From: Pithys albifrons albifrons | Taxonomy: Eukaryota; Chordata; Aves; Passeriformes; Thamnophilidae | DNA length: 64,000 bases | Assembly: GCF_047495875.1 (NCBI RefSeq) | Contig: NC_092461.1 | Location: 47,931,101-47,995,100, forward strand | Direction of reading: 5' to 3' | In this document: piece by piece, positions 1 to 11,900 of the stretch | Numbering within the stretch: the first letter of the stretch is position 1 | Layout of the letters: each line of letters begins with the position of its first letter | Program-made: the position numbers and the translations under genes | The notes under the pieces: generated by a model | The model's input: only the letters and a program-made list of their open reading frames with translations | What the model was told of the DNA's origin: nothing | Databases searched by the model: none

Positions 1-322
1 TGTGGCTTTCCAGTCCCTGAAGGGAGCCTACAAGAAAGAGAGACACTTTTTGCAAGGACATGTAGTGATAGGGGGAATGGCTTTAAACTGAGAGTAGGTT
101 TAGATTAGGTACAAGAAAGGAATTCTTCACTTTGAGGGTGGTAAGGCACTGAAACAGGTTGCCCAGAAAAATTGTGAATGTCCCATCCCTGGAAGTGTTC
201 AAAGCTAGGGTGGGTGGGGCTTTGAGCGACTGGTCTAGTAGCAGGTGTCTGTGCCCGTGGTATGGTGGTTGAATGAGATGATACTACATTTCTTCCAGCC
301 CAGGCCATTCTGTGATTCTATG
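1..322 (+). mobile_element. CR1 LINE, 3' end (left edge cut by window)
   Basis: This is the 3' untranslated and tail part of a chicken-repeat-1 retrotransposon. Visible CR1 landmarks in order are the 'agtccctgaagggagcc' segment, the 'gtagtgatagggggaatgg' segment, a 'gaattcttcactttgagggtgg' segment, 'cactgaaacaggttgcccag', the 'catccctggaagtgttca' segment, and the terminal 'cattctgtgattctatga' tail. Divergence is moderate, so it is not a recent insertion. The element may continue to the left of the window. It carries no coding capacity. Confidence 0.92.
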
Positions 323-644
323 AGTCAGGTGTGCAACTGTGTTTATGTCCCAGGGACAGAGATTAATGAGATGTGCTTAACTATGACCTCATATATTGGT
401 TTCTGTTTTAATACTGCATTTATAATAAAAATAAATCAGAAATCCTATCTTTGACTGTTTTTATTTTGTTGTCATGTTGATAACAGTTATGAAGAGGAAG
501 ACTAAAAACATTCAAAGTAATCTAATTTTTATGCGACAGATTCTGCAATCAGATATTTTCAGCCCTTTGACACATTGGAAATTGCATAACATGTTTCATG
601 AGAATTTGACCATAGATACCTCCTACTTTTAATGAAAAAAAAAT

Positions 645-1427
645 AGTGTTCCATAGGGCTCCATCTTAGGCCCTGTGCTCTTAAATATCTTCATAAATGA
701 CATGGACACAAGACTGGAAGTTTGCAGAGGGCACAAAAATGAAAGGAGCTGTCGACTCCCTCAGGGGTAGGGAGGCCCTGCAGAGACACCTTGACAAAAT
801 AGAGGACTGAACAATCACCAGTCATATGAAGTTCAACGAGAGGAAGTGGCGAATTCTGTCTAGAATGGGGCCACCCCCAGATATATGTACAGACTGGGGA
901 ACGAGACACTGGAAAGCAGTGCTGTGGAAAGGGTTCTAGGGGTCCTGGTCAACAGCAAGTCAAATATGAGTCAGCAGTGCCCCAGCAGCCAGGATGGCCA
1001 ACCATGACCTGGGGGGCATCAGGCAAAGGATTGCCAGCCAGCTGAGGGAGATGGGGTTGTTTAGCCTGGAGTAAAGGGATATCTTTTCACTCTATGACTA
1101 CCCAAAAAGATGGTGTAGCTAGGTGGGGGTTGGCCACTTCTCCCAGGCAACTAGCAACAGGACAAGAGGACATCACCTCAGGCTGTGCCAGAGGAGATTT
1201 AAATTGAAGAATTTTTTCAGTAAGGGGGTGATTAGGTACTGGAATGGACTGCCAAGCGAATCAGTGGAGTCATTGTCCTCCCTGGAAGTGTTCAAGAAAT
1301 GACTGAATGTGGCACTTAGTGTTATGGTTTAGTTGACAAGGTGGTGTTCAGTCAAAGGTTGGAGTTGATGACCTTGGAGGTCTTTTCCAATCTAAATGAC
1401 TCTATGATCCTATGATTCTATGATTTT
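645..1427 (+). mobile_element. CR1 LINE, 5'-truncated, old
   Basis: The piece starts inside the reverse-transcriptase ORF ('gggctccatcttaggccc' corresponds to the GS-LGP stretch before the catalytic box) and runs through the C-terminal part ('ctgagggagatggggttgtt') to the 3' tail with repeated 'ctatgattctatgatt'. Many frame-breaking changes leave no usable frame. It lies tandem and in the same orientation as the CR1 end at 1-322, separated by about 320 bases of unrelated AT-rich sequence, so it is a separate insertion. Confidence 0.92.
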
Positions 1428-4400
1428 GTACTTCCAGAAAATGTAGGGGGTTTGTGTTTCAAATTACGGACCTCCAGGACTCCAGCCCCTACAATAGTAG
1501 GGAATGTGAGTTGAAGCTTTGGGGATCTTAAGGCACATCTTACTTTCTCTGTCCAGACACCCCAAGTTACATAAAAAAATTTATGTAAGAGTGCTTTGTT
1601 TATTTAGTTAGTTATTTATTCTTATCAGCTTTTATGTTCCTTCAATAACAAACAGATATTTGTACATCTTTACTCTGGATCATATGGATTCAATTATTTA
1701 AATAGTCTGCTTCAGGTTCCTGTAACCATTTAAATGAAGTATAGGCCCCTATATTTAGGACTCCAACTTTCCTCTATTAGTTAGCAGCCTTCAGAAGGTG
1801 ATTTTGAGCTGTAAATGCCACAATACAGAGTTACAAAAGGGTGACTCTTCTTTCCCCTTGCTCCTGGTGTTGAACATAGCCAGGTTCTGATCCTCACAGT
1901 GCCTTTTTGGGATTGAGACAATGGTAATATGAAAAAAAGCTATAATAATTTTAACTGTCATCTTAGTCTTGAATAATTCTATGTGTTACAGAAGAAGACC
2001 TTAAGAAACAATCTGTGAAACTGAACATTTATTTTGTGGAATTGAACCCTGATGAACTGAAATTCCAATTATCATTTCATTTGTTCCCTGAGATTCATTT
2101 CTCTGCAGATTTCCAAAGAACAGCCGTAGATCAGTACATCTCTCAGCCCAAGCTTACCAGTCATCATCAACACTATCTTTGTATTTGAAAATGAAAAAGT
2201 TAATTAAAAAGCAAGGATGGATAAGAATTTGGATTTCTGATCAACAAAGTTTTTAAAGTTTCTTCTGCTATCAGACTTAGTAGGGAAAAAATTGTGTGAA
2301 ATAATTTTACATGTTTATTAGAAGCAGAGCTTTGTTAGGATACAGAACACCTATTTGCTTTCATACAGAGACATTATAATCTGTATTTTTCTTTAAGCTC
2401 AGAAAGACATTATCAACAGCTCTCTTTTCCAGATTGCCTAATTCTGAGTTTACAGGTGAATAAAAATGCAAACAAAGGAGCTTTTTGCTCTGACATAGAC
2501 AAGGCTGTGAAAGGATCCCCCAGGGCAGTCAAGTGGTACAGTCAAAGCACAGGAAAGTGAGGTGACCTGCTGAGAGTAACACAGTAGACTGGAAATGTGG
2601 GAGAGGAACACTGTCTTCCCAACATGGCTTTTTAACTTTGTTCTTGACAAAGACACATGCTCTAAATGCAAATGCTAACATAGATATCCTAATCAAATCT
2701 AATAAACTTCAAAATCTGCTTGAAAATAATATCATTCATTGCAATGCCAAGTCACAAACAAAGTCCTCCAAAAGAAACATATTTGTGTATGTTTCTCTTT
2801 TGCTCATCTACTATAAAGTGGTTGGATTCGGACTGCTTCACCTTCTGTAGGACCTCATGTTGTTAGACAGAGGGATGGGACATGGTTAGAGCTGTCCTTA
2901 TGTACACTGCCAAGAGGGCAGACTCAGTCATTCTGTGCAGAGTTAAATCCACAGCTGAAAGGGAGACATCTTACTTCTCCCATCAACATTTCCACTCAGC
3001 AGGGTGTTCCAGCTGGTCTGTGTCACCTTAATTCTAAGCAGAACCATGAAAAAACAAAAGTGCTTCAAATGCCTGTGTGTAAAAGTGAAATTGGTAAGAA
3101 CTGAGGGAAATAAGATCAATAACAATGAATTTGCACACATGCAAATCCACCATTTTGGACAAATTTATATTCATGATATTTTAATTTCTTTATTATAAAT
3201 TCGAAGAAGCACTAATATTTATCAGAAACAGGAAAATATCAGAAATTCAGAACATATTTTTCTCAGAAGAAAAACATCTGCCACAGTCCTGGTTTGACTG
3301 TCAGCACTAATCAGACATTTGAAAAAAAGAAGTACACTTCTCAAAGCAGTCCATTGTGAAAACAAGGCAAATCTTGATTTGTTATAACCTGTATTCAGCA
3401 ATGTAAATCTTGAGGACTTTCTGAGCTGGAAGGTGAATCTACTTCCTTGTGCTTGACAATTCTTGTAGGATGTTCCCATCAACAGATATGCCTAATTACT
3501 TTTTAAAACACACTAATACACACTGGGCTTGCTCTATATCCTTGGCTCACCTGGACTGTGCAGCTGACTGCATGAAGAGTTTCCTTCTGTATAAAAAATT
3601 GCATGGTTTTTTATTTATAAAGGTTTTTAATTGCTATACAAATAATGGTCTTTCATGATTTTAAGGATGCTAATTAATGTTTCCCTACAATCATTCCTTT
3701 CCCAAGATGTAATTTTCTATTTAGTCTTTTCTCATAAAAAGTTGGTTTGTACTTTTTTCCACTTGTCTCTACTTTTTCGAGTCCTAGTATATAATATTTC
3801 TGGTTGCTCACCATTTATTATCTTTATTTTGTTACAATTTACAAATTACTTGATAGTTAATATATAAGCATGCAGTGGCATGATATTTTTTTGCTTTGCC
3901 CTTTATTTGCTGCCCAATAATTTTTAATATTTATTTCTTTTTTGATTGCTTTTAAGGGTAGAGATGATGTTTTCATATACTTGATATAACTCCAGGACCT
4001 TTTTCTTGAATGGTAATATTTAGCCTATAATTTCATTTTTACTTACATAATCTTGTGCTCTTCAGTATGAATTTCATCTGCTTTTTATTTCCCAGTCACT
4101 GTGTTGTAACATCCTTCACAAGTCTTCTCAGTCAGTTTTCATTTTAAATAACCTGAATAATGTTAGAGCATAATTTCTGTAGCAAACCTTCTGAGACTTT
4201 GTTGATAAATATTGTAAAGCCTCAGGTCTGAGCCACATACTGCCCAGGTGTTTTACTTCTTTTTTAAAGCTCTAGAAGATGTCTCTCAACCAAAGTTTTG
4301 CAACGCTTCGATTCTTTAGTACCTTGATTTCACATAAAACCAAAATGCTACATGCATTTCCCAAAAGACTTCTTTTAAGTTAGTGAGAAAATAGGCATTT

Positions 4401-4504
4401 CAACAAAAAGTTCACAGGAGTAACATACAACCAAGGCAAAGACGCATTTCACTAAAATATCCCACAAACACCAGGCCACAACTCTAAGGGAAATGCAATG
4501 TCTC
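1428..4504. other. Non-coding interval, no gene seen
   Basis: AT-rich sequence. ORFs of 60-90 codons occur on both strands but have no recognisable domains, no splice-like borders and no convincing codon-position bias, so I read them as chance. The only recognisable item is the MIR-like scrap listed separately at 2540-2620. Confidence 0.6.
2540..2620 (-). repeat. MIR-like CORE-SINE remnant
   Basis: The segment 'gaggtgacctgctgagagt' followed by 'aacacagtagactgg' and 'gggagaggaacactgtctt' resembles the reverse complement of the conserved MIR core (the part that reads roughly 'tgtgtgaccttgggcaagtt' in sense). The match is by eye and degenerate, which fits the great age of MIR copies in birds. 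Confidence 0.4.
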
Positions 4505-4985
4505 AGTTTTAAGTTACAAGAGATAAAGGAAAGAAAGAAAGATTAAGAGAAGAAGGAGTAAAGAAAGAGGTCAGAATAAGAAAATTGCATAGCTACCACC
4601 AAGAGATCACATGATGACAGGTCCTGGAAGAAAGGCAAGATAGAGCACCTATGCTCCAACATTTATATGGGCTGGCCAGTGTGGCCACCCCTCCCAGGAG
4701 GGGCATCCAGCTCACTGACCACTCAATGCCCTCCAAGTCAGAGTGAGTGGCACTGTAGCAAGTCAGAGGCTCCAGGAGGTGTGGTGGCCTTTTCTGCTTG
4801 ATAGCCCAGCCACATGTCTCCCAATGCCACCTGAGGCAGATCTGGCCATGTGCCTTCTGTGAGGCTGCAGGTCCGACCATATGACCACATGACCACCAAC
4901 CTGGCCCCTCATACACACACACTTGGCTGATTTGACCCAGTAAATAGCCCAGTGAGATACAAATCTGGTCTCTCACAATATATTA
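4505..4985 (-). mobile_element. Probable solo LTR of an endogenous retrovirus (minus)
   Basis: A GC-richer block stands out from AT-rich flanks. Read on the minus strand it begins with TG ('tgtgagagaccagatttg' near 4979), has a U3-like compact region, and a good TATA motif ('catataaat', near 4661-4668) about 310 bases in, followed by a pyrimidine-rich stretch. This is the plan of an LTR. I could not find a convincing target-site duplication, so both borders (especially the left one) are approximate. A 127-codon minus ORF inside it is unlike any protein I know and is probably fortuitous. Confidence 0.5.
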
Positions 4986-7900
4986 CATAAAGTCTCTGCA
5001 CTTGTGTGTAAGGAACGATTTTGTTAACTCCTTTGAACTGTAAAAAACTATTACTTTCTGCTACTTTTTGATGCCTTGGAACTATGAGAGTATAGAGTCT
5101 TAAAATTCTTTGTTGGAAGATTTTTTGTAGTGTTCCAGATATGTTAAGAGAATTTGGTCACTTTTATCTATGTCCACTGACTCCACTAAAGAATTTTCCT
5201 ACAAGTTAATGAGATGTGGCTTGTCTCTGCAAATTTTATACTAAAATTTTTAAATTATTTCTAATAATAATATTAATAACAACAACAATAAGAAGAATAA
5301 CAATAATAGTCTTAATGATACCTTAAAATACAAGTGTCTAAGTCTTAAGAATATCTTAATAATAATACATGACCATTCTTTACTGTAGTTTTCCCTCAAC
5401 TTGCTCTGTGTGGAAGACAGATACAAGTTTGGAATTTACCAGGACTTCTTCGAAACCTTACATTTAAATAGGCATCATGCCTAATAACTTTTTTCATCTG
5501 ATATGAATGGCAGACTCTATACAATAACTAATTAATAATATGATAATACCATTAAGTTTCATATTTGAGTCCATACAGAAATATGGGATAATTGTTTGAT
5601 AATATTAATTTTATTAATTTTTTTCCAATTCATAACAGATCATTTTGGCTGCGTAGACAGAGCTTATGTGAACCACAGCCACACAATTGAAACTTTTCCC
5701 AGCCTAGTGTTGAAAGGCTTGAATAACTGCAGACAAACTAACTGCCCAGGACATTAGAAGTGACTCCTGACTCTTTTGGTTGAATAAATAGTTCAGGTCA
5801 TATGTATCACTTCCCTTAAGGAACTAGGATTAATAGTGGCACAGCGGCGTAGTGTGTGCAACAAATGATCCTGCACACATACTTGCTCTATGAGTTAGGC
5901 TGGTGCACTAGCTGGTTACAGGTCATGAAGGCACTGTGATGACAGGTTAGAAATGTTTTTCAGGTTAAAATATGTATATAATAAATACAATGTACACAAT
6001 TTATACAATGACATTCAAATTTAGAGACAGGAAAAGCTGATAGGAAAAAAATGGAAAATTAATTGTGGGAAAATATTACTCCCTTTTCTTTTATTGTTTC
6101 TTTTTATGTGTAGAGTTAAAAGTTCCAACCTATTTTTTCTTCTGACAGCAAAACCTGGGCAATACACTAATCAGCTCACCTTCAGATTTTCCTTTTTCAT
6201 CTCCTGAAATGAGACTAAACTTAGCCATAAATATGAATGTGATGTTTGAAACCTAATTTAATTTCTTGCATTAAGCTTGTCTTGTAGTACTCTGTGCATA
6301 TGTAGCCAGAACAAGAGTCAACTTTAGCAAAATGTTATAAAATAACTGAAATTAAGGAAGAGCATGTTTACAGAGACTCCAAGATTAATGTAAAGCGTCC
6401 TTTGGAATAACAACGATAAATAGTGTTATTTCAGTCACATAATCCAACATTAGTTTCTCCACTTTTTATTAGTATGAGCAAGTCAGCATCTCGGATAGGA
6501 TAATAAAGTTTTTCAACAATTTCCAATTGCTGAAATTTATAATATCAGTCATAACAGTACCAAAAAATGCCCTTATGCAATATACTGCAGTAAATATAGC
6601 AACACATTGACAATACCTGGACTTAAATCTACTACAGTTATTTATGTCAAGCAATATCCAATCACTAAATATCATGTCAAAAGCATTCATAGAAATTTTT
6701 CTTACCAAATACTATTACTTCTCTTAGTATTACTCCTGCCAATAAACAGTAGGAGAAAAGATGGCAGAAAAGGCCCCTGTTCAGCCTACGACACTCTTTA
6801 AAGCCCTGTGTAAGTTCTGAAGTGGAAGAAGAGCAGATCATAACTTTTCCTTCCCTTGCAGAGCATTGCATGGAGCAGATGAAGCACACTCTTCCTCTGA
6901 TTTCCAGGGAATGCTACAAAGGAGTGATAAGAGATGCAGTGTCTCATAGGATATGGCTGGTGCTACAGCTAGGAGCCAGCTGCATCCATGAGAAAACATG
7001 TACAGGAGACCTGTGTCCTGCAAAGCCATGCTGGGATTGTAGTAGTGACAACATTAAGTCTTCCAACCCAGAAGAAAAGCTGGAATTTCAAAGCATGTGG
7101 CATTGAGTGAGCTTTATATCTTCACCTGCCAGTTTTACATGGCACGTGCAGCCATTAAATTTAAAGGGGCTACAAATTATTTAGACCCTTTGAAAACTTT
7201 ATGTGATGAGCAGAATGCATCCAGGCATGTCTGTTATTTAGTTGCATCACACTGAATGAAATACAGTCCCCATTCATGAAGTAAATCTGGCGTACTAAAA
7301 TTTAAAAATTAATTTAATTCTAACAAAATCCTTTTTTAAAAATTCCTGAAGGATTTTGGAATTAATTTTTAACCTCTGGCTTGTCTTATATCTGCCTCTC
7401 CAGTCTAATAGTCTCAGTTTCAAAAGAAAAGAAATTTCACTAAGATTCCCCGGTAGATGACAGATGGATTCTCTTGTACTGTCTGAGACATGAAATTGCA
7501 GGTGACACCTGATATATGATAATAAAAGAGCACCCATCAAGTAATCGGCCCCTGGCCTTTATTTTGGTGACATCATGAGAACACAGGTGGCTTACCTCTG
7601 GATCCCAGCGCTTCAGAGTAAAATGGTGTCCATTGTTAGGAGCTTACTGAGAGAATTTTTATCTTCTCATCTGTGTGGTCTCTGTTGTGATAATTTTGGA
7701 TTGAAGCCATCTTCACTATTCTGCCTGCTTAGCTGAGAGTTAGGAGCAATTGACTGCAGGGCTGTTTGTCCTGTGCTCTCTTATAAAGGCCATCTTTTGC
7801 GCTTGCAGTTATCATCAATACTGGAACATGTCCTGGACAGGGATTAAGAGACTGTAAGAGGAGAAAATTAATTCCATTGCACTGTTCAGCTCTCAAATAA

Positions 7901-8860
7901 AGAGCCAGTCAAACAGAAGTTTTAGCAGTCTAAGAACCCCAAAGACATCCTTTTCCTCCACCCAGTACTGTGTGTATCATATTTGGTGGTTTGAAGGAGT
8001 AACTAATTTTGAATGCACTGGTAGACATTTTCAGAGCCATCAACTCATGTTTAAAAACCATGATTCATGTCAGAAGTCTAACTATTCTTTATCCTAGCTG
8101 TCAAGAAGATTTTATGGAAGTATGATATCTCCACTGGAACATTCCTAAAAGCAGTTTGTTTGTTTGTGGTTTGCTGCCATCTTTTCAATCATTCCTGGAA
8201 ATGCCCATAAGAAGACCCAAATCCTAAATTACAGTCTTTACCTCAAAGCATGAGGCACTGAATTCCATTGCATGAGACCCCTGCAGAGTCTTTGTGGTTC
8301 TTGGTTATGACCAAATATTTGCTGCTAATGAAATTATGTCTCAGGACAGTGCAGATACCAAATTCACTGGGGTGCCAAATTTTCAAGGCTGCACCCTCAA
8401 AGTGTCCTTTTTACTTCAGAGATCATTTCATGAATAAAGCTCCAGTTGAAAAGTAGCAACCCATTGTCATAAACACAGCTAAGCTGCTCTCATCTCTGTG
8501 AAGGGATTAGTGGAATTACTTTGATTACTCAGACTGAGGAAAAGGTATGACCATGATCAGGATTGCACTGTTAGGCCCCCTTCCACAACATCTTCAAAGA
8601 AACCAGAATAGAATGTCCCTTACTTAATGCAAAGTACACAATACCGCTGTGATGGACTAAAATAGGCTGTATAAAATGAGTTTTGCACCCAGTGTAAGCA
8701 AAGGTGCCTTTCTGATGGGATGTGTGCTCTGTGAAGAGTCTGCCTTGCAACACAATGACACACAAAGAGCTCACAAAAGCAGGAGTAATCATCTGAAAGC
8801 TGTGCCTCTGGTATAGTTATGGTTAAACAAGTCACCAAGAGTGGTCTGAAGGATGATGGT
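4986..8860. other. Non-coding interval, one exon-like ORF
   Basis: Contains a short AAT/AAC-rich low-complexity patch near 5265-5315. A plus-strand open frame at about 6862-7106 follows a strong splice-acceptor-like string ('tttccttcccttgcag' at about 6846-6861); it is discussed as a finding but not called a gene. Nothing else is recognised. Confidence 0.55.
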
Positions 8861-8993
8861 AGAATCACAGAATATTCTGAGTTGGAAGGGACCAAGTATC
8901 TCCAAGTCCAACTCGGCAATGAATGGCCCGGAGGGACTGAACCCACGACTTTGGCATTATTTGCACCAGGCTCTAATCACCTGAGCTAATCTC
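8861..8993 (-). mobile_element. tRNA-Ile-derived SINE with CR1-like tail (TguSINE1-type)
   Basis: Read on the minus strand, the head matches tRNA-Ile: 'ttagctcaggtgattagagc', then 'ctggtgcaaataatgccaa', then 'gtcgtgggttcagtccc'. The polymerase III A box (minus strand, about 8978-8988) and B box (about 8934-8943) are both recognisable, although the B box has drifted. The body passes into 'gagttggacttggagatac', 'gtcccttccaactcagaat' and ends 'attctgtgattct', which is the CR1-type 3' end that lets a SINE borrow CR1 reverse transcriptase. A tRNA-Ile head joined to a CR1-like tail is the known plan of the songbird family TguSINE1. The tRNA part is not a functional tRNA gene: it lacks an intact acceptor-stem pairing and has many substitutions. 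Confidence 0.88.
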
Positions 8994-11900
8994 AGGGTAG
9001 CACAGCTTTTTAGCAATCCCAGTAAAAATGTGTTGTACAGTCACTTGAGATGGTAAGTCATGACTTCATTGCTGGCAATAGAAAGGCCTGTATATGAGGA
9101 GCTAGGGAGGAGTCACTCAGAAAAATACACCCAAGGGGAAAATGCATCAGCAATATCATCTGTCTGAATAAAGGGAAATAGCAAAGCTCAACTCTATGTG
9201 TGGATCAGTTCAGTAGACATTATTGCTCACTACAAAATACAGAGAAACTGTTCCTAACATCTTCCCAGGAGCCCTTTCCAAAAGTTAATACCTCATTTTC
9301 TCCACCTTATTTAATTAATAAGGAATTGTTAGCTTTCCCCTTTGAAACTGATAGTTTTTATATGTTTCTGTTGGAGTAGGATGACTTTCTCCTTTAGCCT
9401 TGTTCTTAGTTGTAACTCTGCCTGCAATTCACACTTACAGCTTCAATATATAGAGTATAGCTTTACAAGTGTGCATTTACCATTTTAACTGTCCCTAAGC
9501 TTGGTTTCCATAAAATGCAACAAGAAACCATTCTCTTCCTTTGTTCTAACACCTTGATAATCGTGATCTATTTTTGTCATTGTTGTCTTGCTTTTAGGTC
9601 TCACTGAGATCAAACCCTTGTTTTATGTCTCAGAAACCCATCTTTGAAAAAGCAGATTCCCTCCCCCTACCCACATTCCAGCAGCCTTTGGGCTAAGCAG
9701 AGTATTCCCATTCACAAAAGTCTTGATATTTAAAAATACTCCTATTTTACATCCAAGCCCCCTAAAACAGACAAGCCAGACAGCACTTCATCCATCCCAG
9801 AATGGGCAATGGACCATGAGTTTTCTGGAGATCCAGGAGGAATTTGATTTTCTGTTCCGCCTTAGTCAGACTTGTACAGCTGAGGAGCTAAGGAGGTAAC
9901 TACAGTCACTTTGTGTTTCACTGTTGCAAGAGAGGTGTTCAGACAGAAATTCCCTTCTTGCTTGCTATGTATGGCTGTATGAGCACATTTTTGTCAAGAG
10001 AGAAAAAATTACGTAAAATAAAGAAAATCCTCAATTGCTGGAATCCTGACTTTATTTTCTGCAGACAGGGCACCCCAGCTTTGCTACTTGGCAGTCTGAT
10101 TTTGGTCTCTTTCTTTTATAGCCTGTTCCAAACCCTGCTGGTAGCAGTCAATCTTATTTTCCCCCATGTTTTCCCAATGGAAACTTCTTCTCCTCCTCCT
10201 CTTCAGTCTCAGGTTTCCTCAGTTAAGCTTTGTATTTTTCCATCTTCCAGCAGTAGTCACTAAATGCATACTGTTACTCTGTCCTCAGAATGTTTGGAAG
10301 ATCTGCAGTTCTGTTTGGCAAAGTTTCCACAGTCCACATTTCGAAGAACCAGGGTTCTGCTTATAATATTAGAGCTAGAGATTGGAGAGGGGAGAAAGCA
10401 GAGGAAGGGCTGAGAGAGGCATCTCAAGGGTCAGAGCCAGTATGCAAAGAATGAACTACCTGCTCTGTCATCCTCCTCCTTTTGGTGAGCTCTCAGTAGT
10501 AGCTTTATTTTTTGACCTTATTATGGATATGTTTAGAGCAACACTTTGAAAGACATATTTTAGAGATGTTAAAAAGATGTTAAATACAAGAACATGGCTA
10601 CCTTTTCATTAGTACTGTTTTAAATGTTCAGCCCGTGTTCACCAGTGTGAGCTTTGACATATTTGATTGTGTCATGATAATCAGGTTTTGACCAATTCTT
10701 GTCTTCAAAATATTGAAATAGTAGTATTTTAGCAAAAATACATCTTTTGAATTATTTACTTGTGTGTTATTTCTCTGGTTCCCTGAAGAGTAGGCAAAAT
10801 ATTATTAGTGTAAGTTCTAGCCCAGTACAGCAAATACTATTTCCATAAATACTTACACAATATAAAAAATGATTTGGGGATGTTTTCAAACCAGGGTTTT
10901 TCTTCCCATATACTTTCTGGAAGTGTCTTTTTATTGCCATGAACATCTCATAAAACATATTTTAATGTTGCATGCTCAACAATTGCAGGTATTTATCTTC
11001 CAGGAGCTTCCACATCAGAGGCTCTGTATCTACAATTTCACACATCCAGCTAGAGAGTAAGAAACAATTATATGAGTCTCCAGTGACCCATTGTAGCTAA
11101 GGAAACAACCGAAACAAGAAATGATGGAGAAACAAAAATTCACAAAAAATTGAGTGAACAATTTCAAATACAGATTAAAAGAAAATAAGCTATTTCTACA
11201 AGCAGGTAAAGAAGTAAAAATAATGAAAAATTGAAAAATAATGAAAATTACTCATTATTTCTTGGGAGATTTTTTTCACATAATTTAAAGGATTAGACTA
11301 GATATTATTTTCAAGTGGTTTTGGCTTAAAGCACTTGTCCTTGACAATGCTCAACAATTCAATGTGACTCTTTTTATTAACCTTAAAGTGACCAGGTTCT
11401 TTGTTATGAAATATACATAAATGCAATCAGATCCAGATCCTGGAAGGTATTCTTAGTATCCTCAACAGTTTTAGCTGTGATGTTCATTTCTCTACCTTTT
11501 TCCAATACAAAAGAGTAGTCTTAATTATTGTATTTTTCATTTAGGCCCCAAACTGTAAGTAAGCAGTTATGATGTTTGTATACCAATGCCTAAGCCTGCA
11601 AAGACTGCAGATTGTGTGCATGAAGCAAACATGGGAAATTGCTGCTTTATGTAATAATATCTAGTCATATGTGTCTCCAAGTTTTGCATTTAATGCAACA
11701 TTACACTATCAAAGTGGCACTGGACTGTCTCAATCACTGTAGAATTTTTGGTCCTTGCTGTATAGGTAGCTAAGCACATGAAAATGGTTTTGTTCAATAA
11801 AGTAGAAAAGTATCAGTGAATTCTGGAGCTCCTCAACCTATGTCTTACACACAGAACTGCTCAATTTATGGGAAAATTTTTATATTTTGACACAGGTCTA

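Noticed and set aside
4593..4976. Minus ORF of 127 codons
   Set aside because: Lies within the probable LTR and has no recognisable protein features; LTRs are GC-richer and so have longer chance ORFs.
8922..8993. tRNA-Ile gene on the minus strand
   Set aside because: It is the head of a SINE: the acceptor stem is not intact, substitutions are many, and a CR1-like tail follows.
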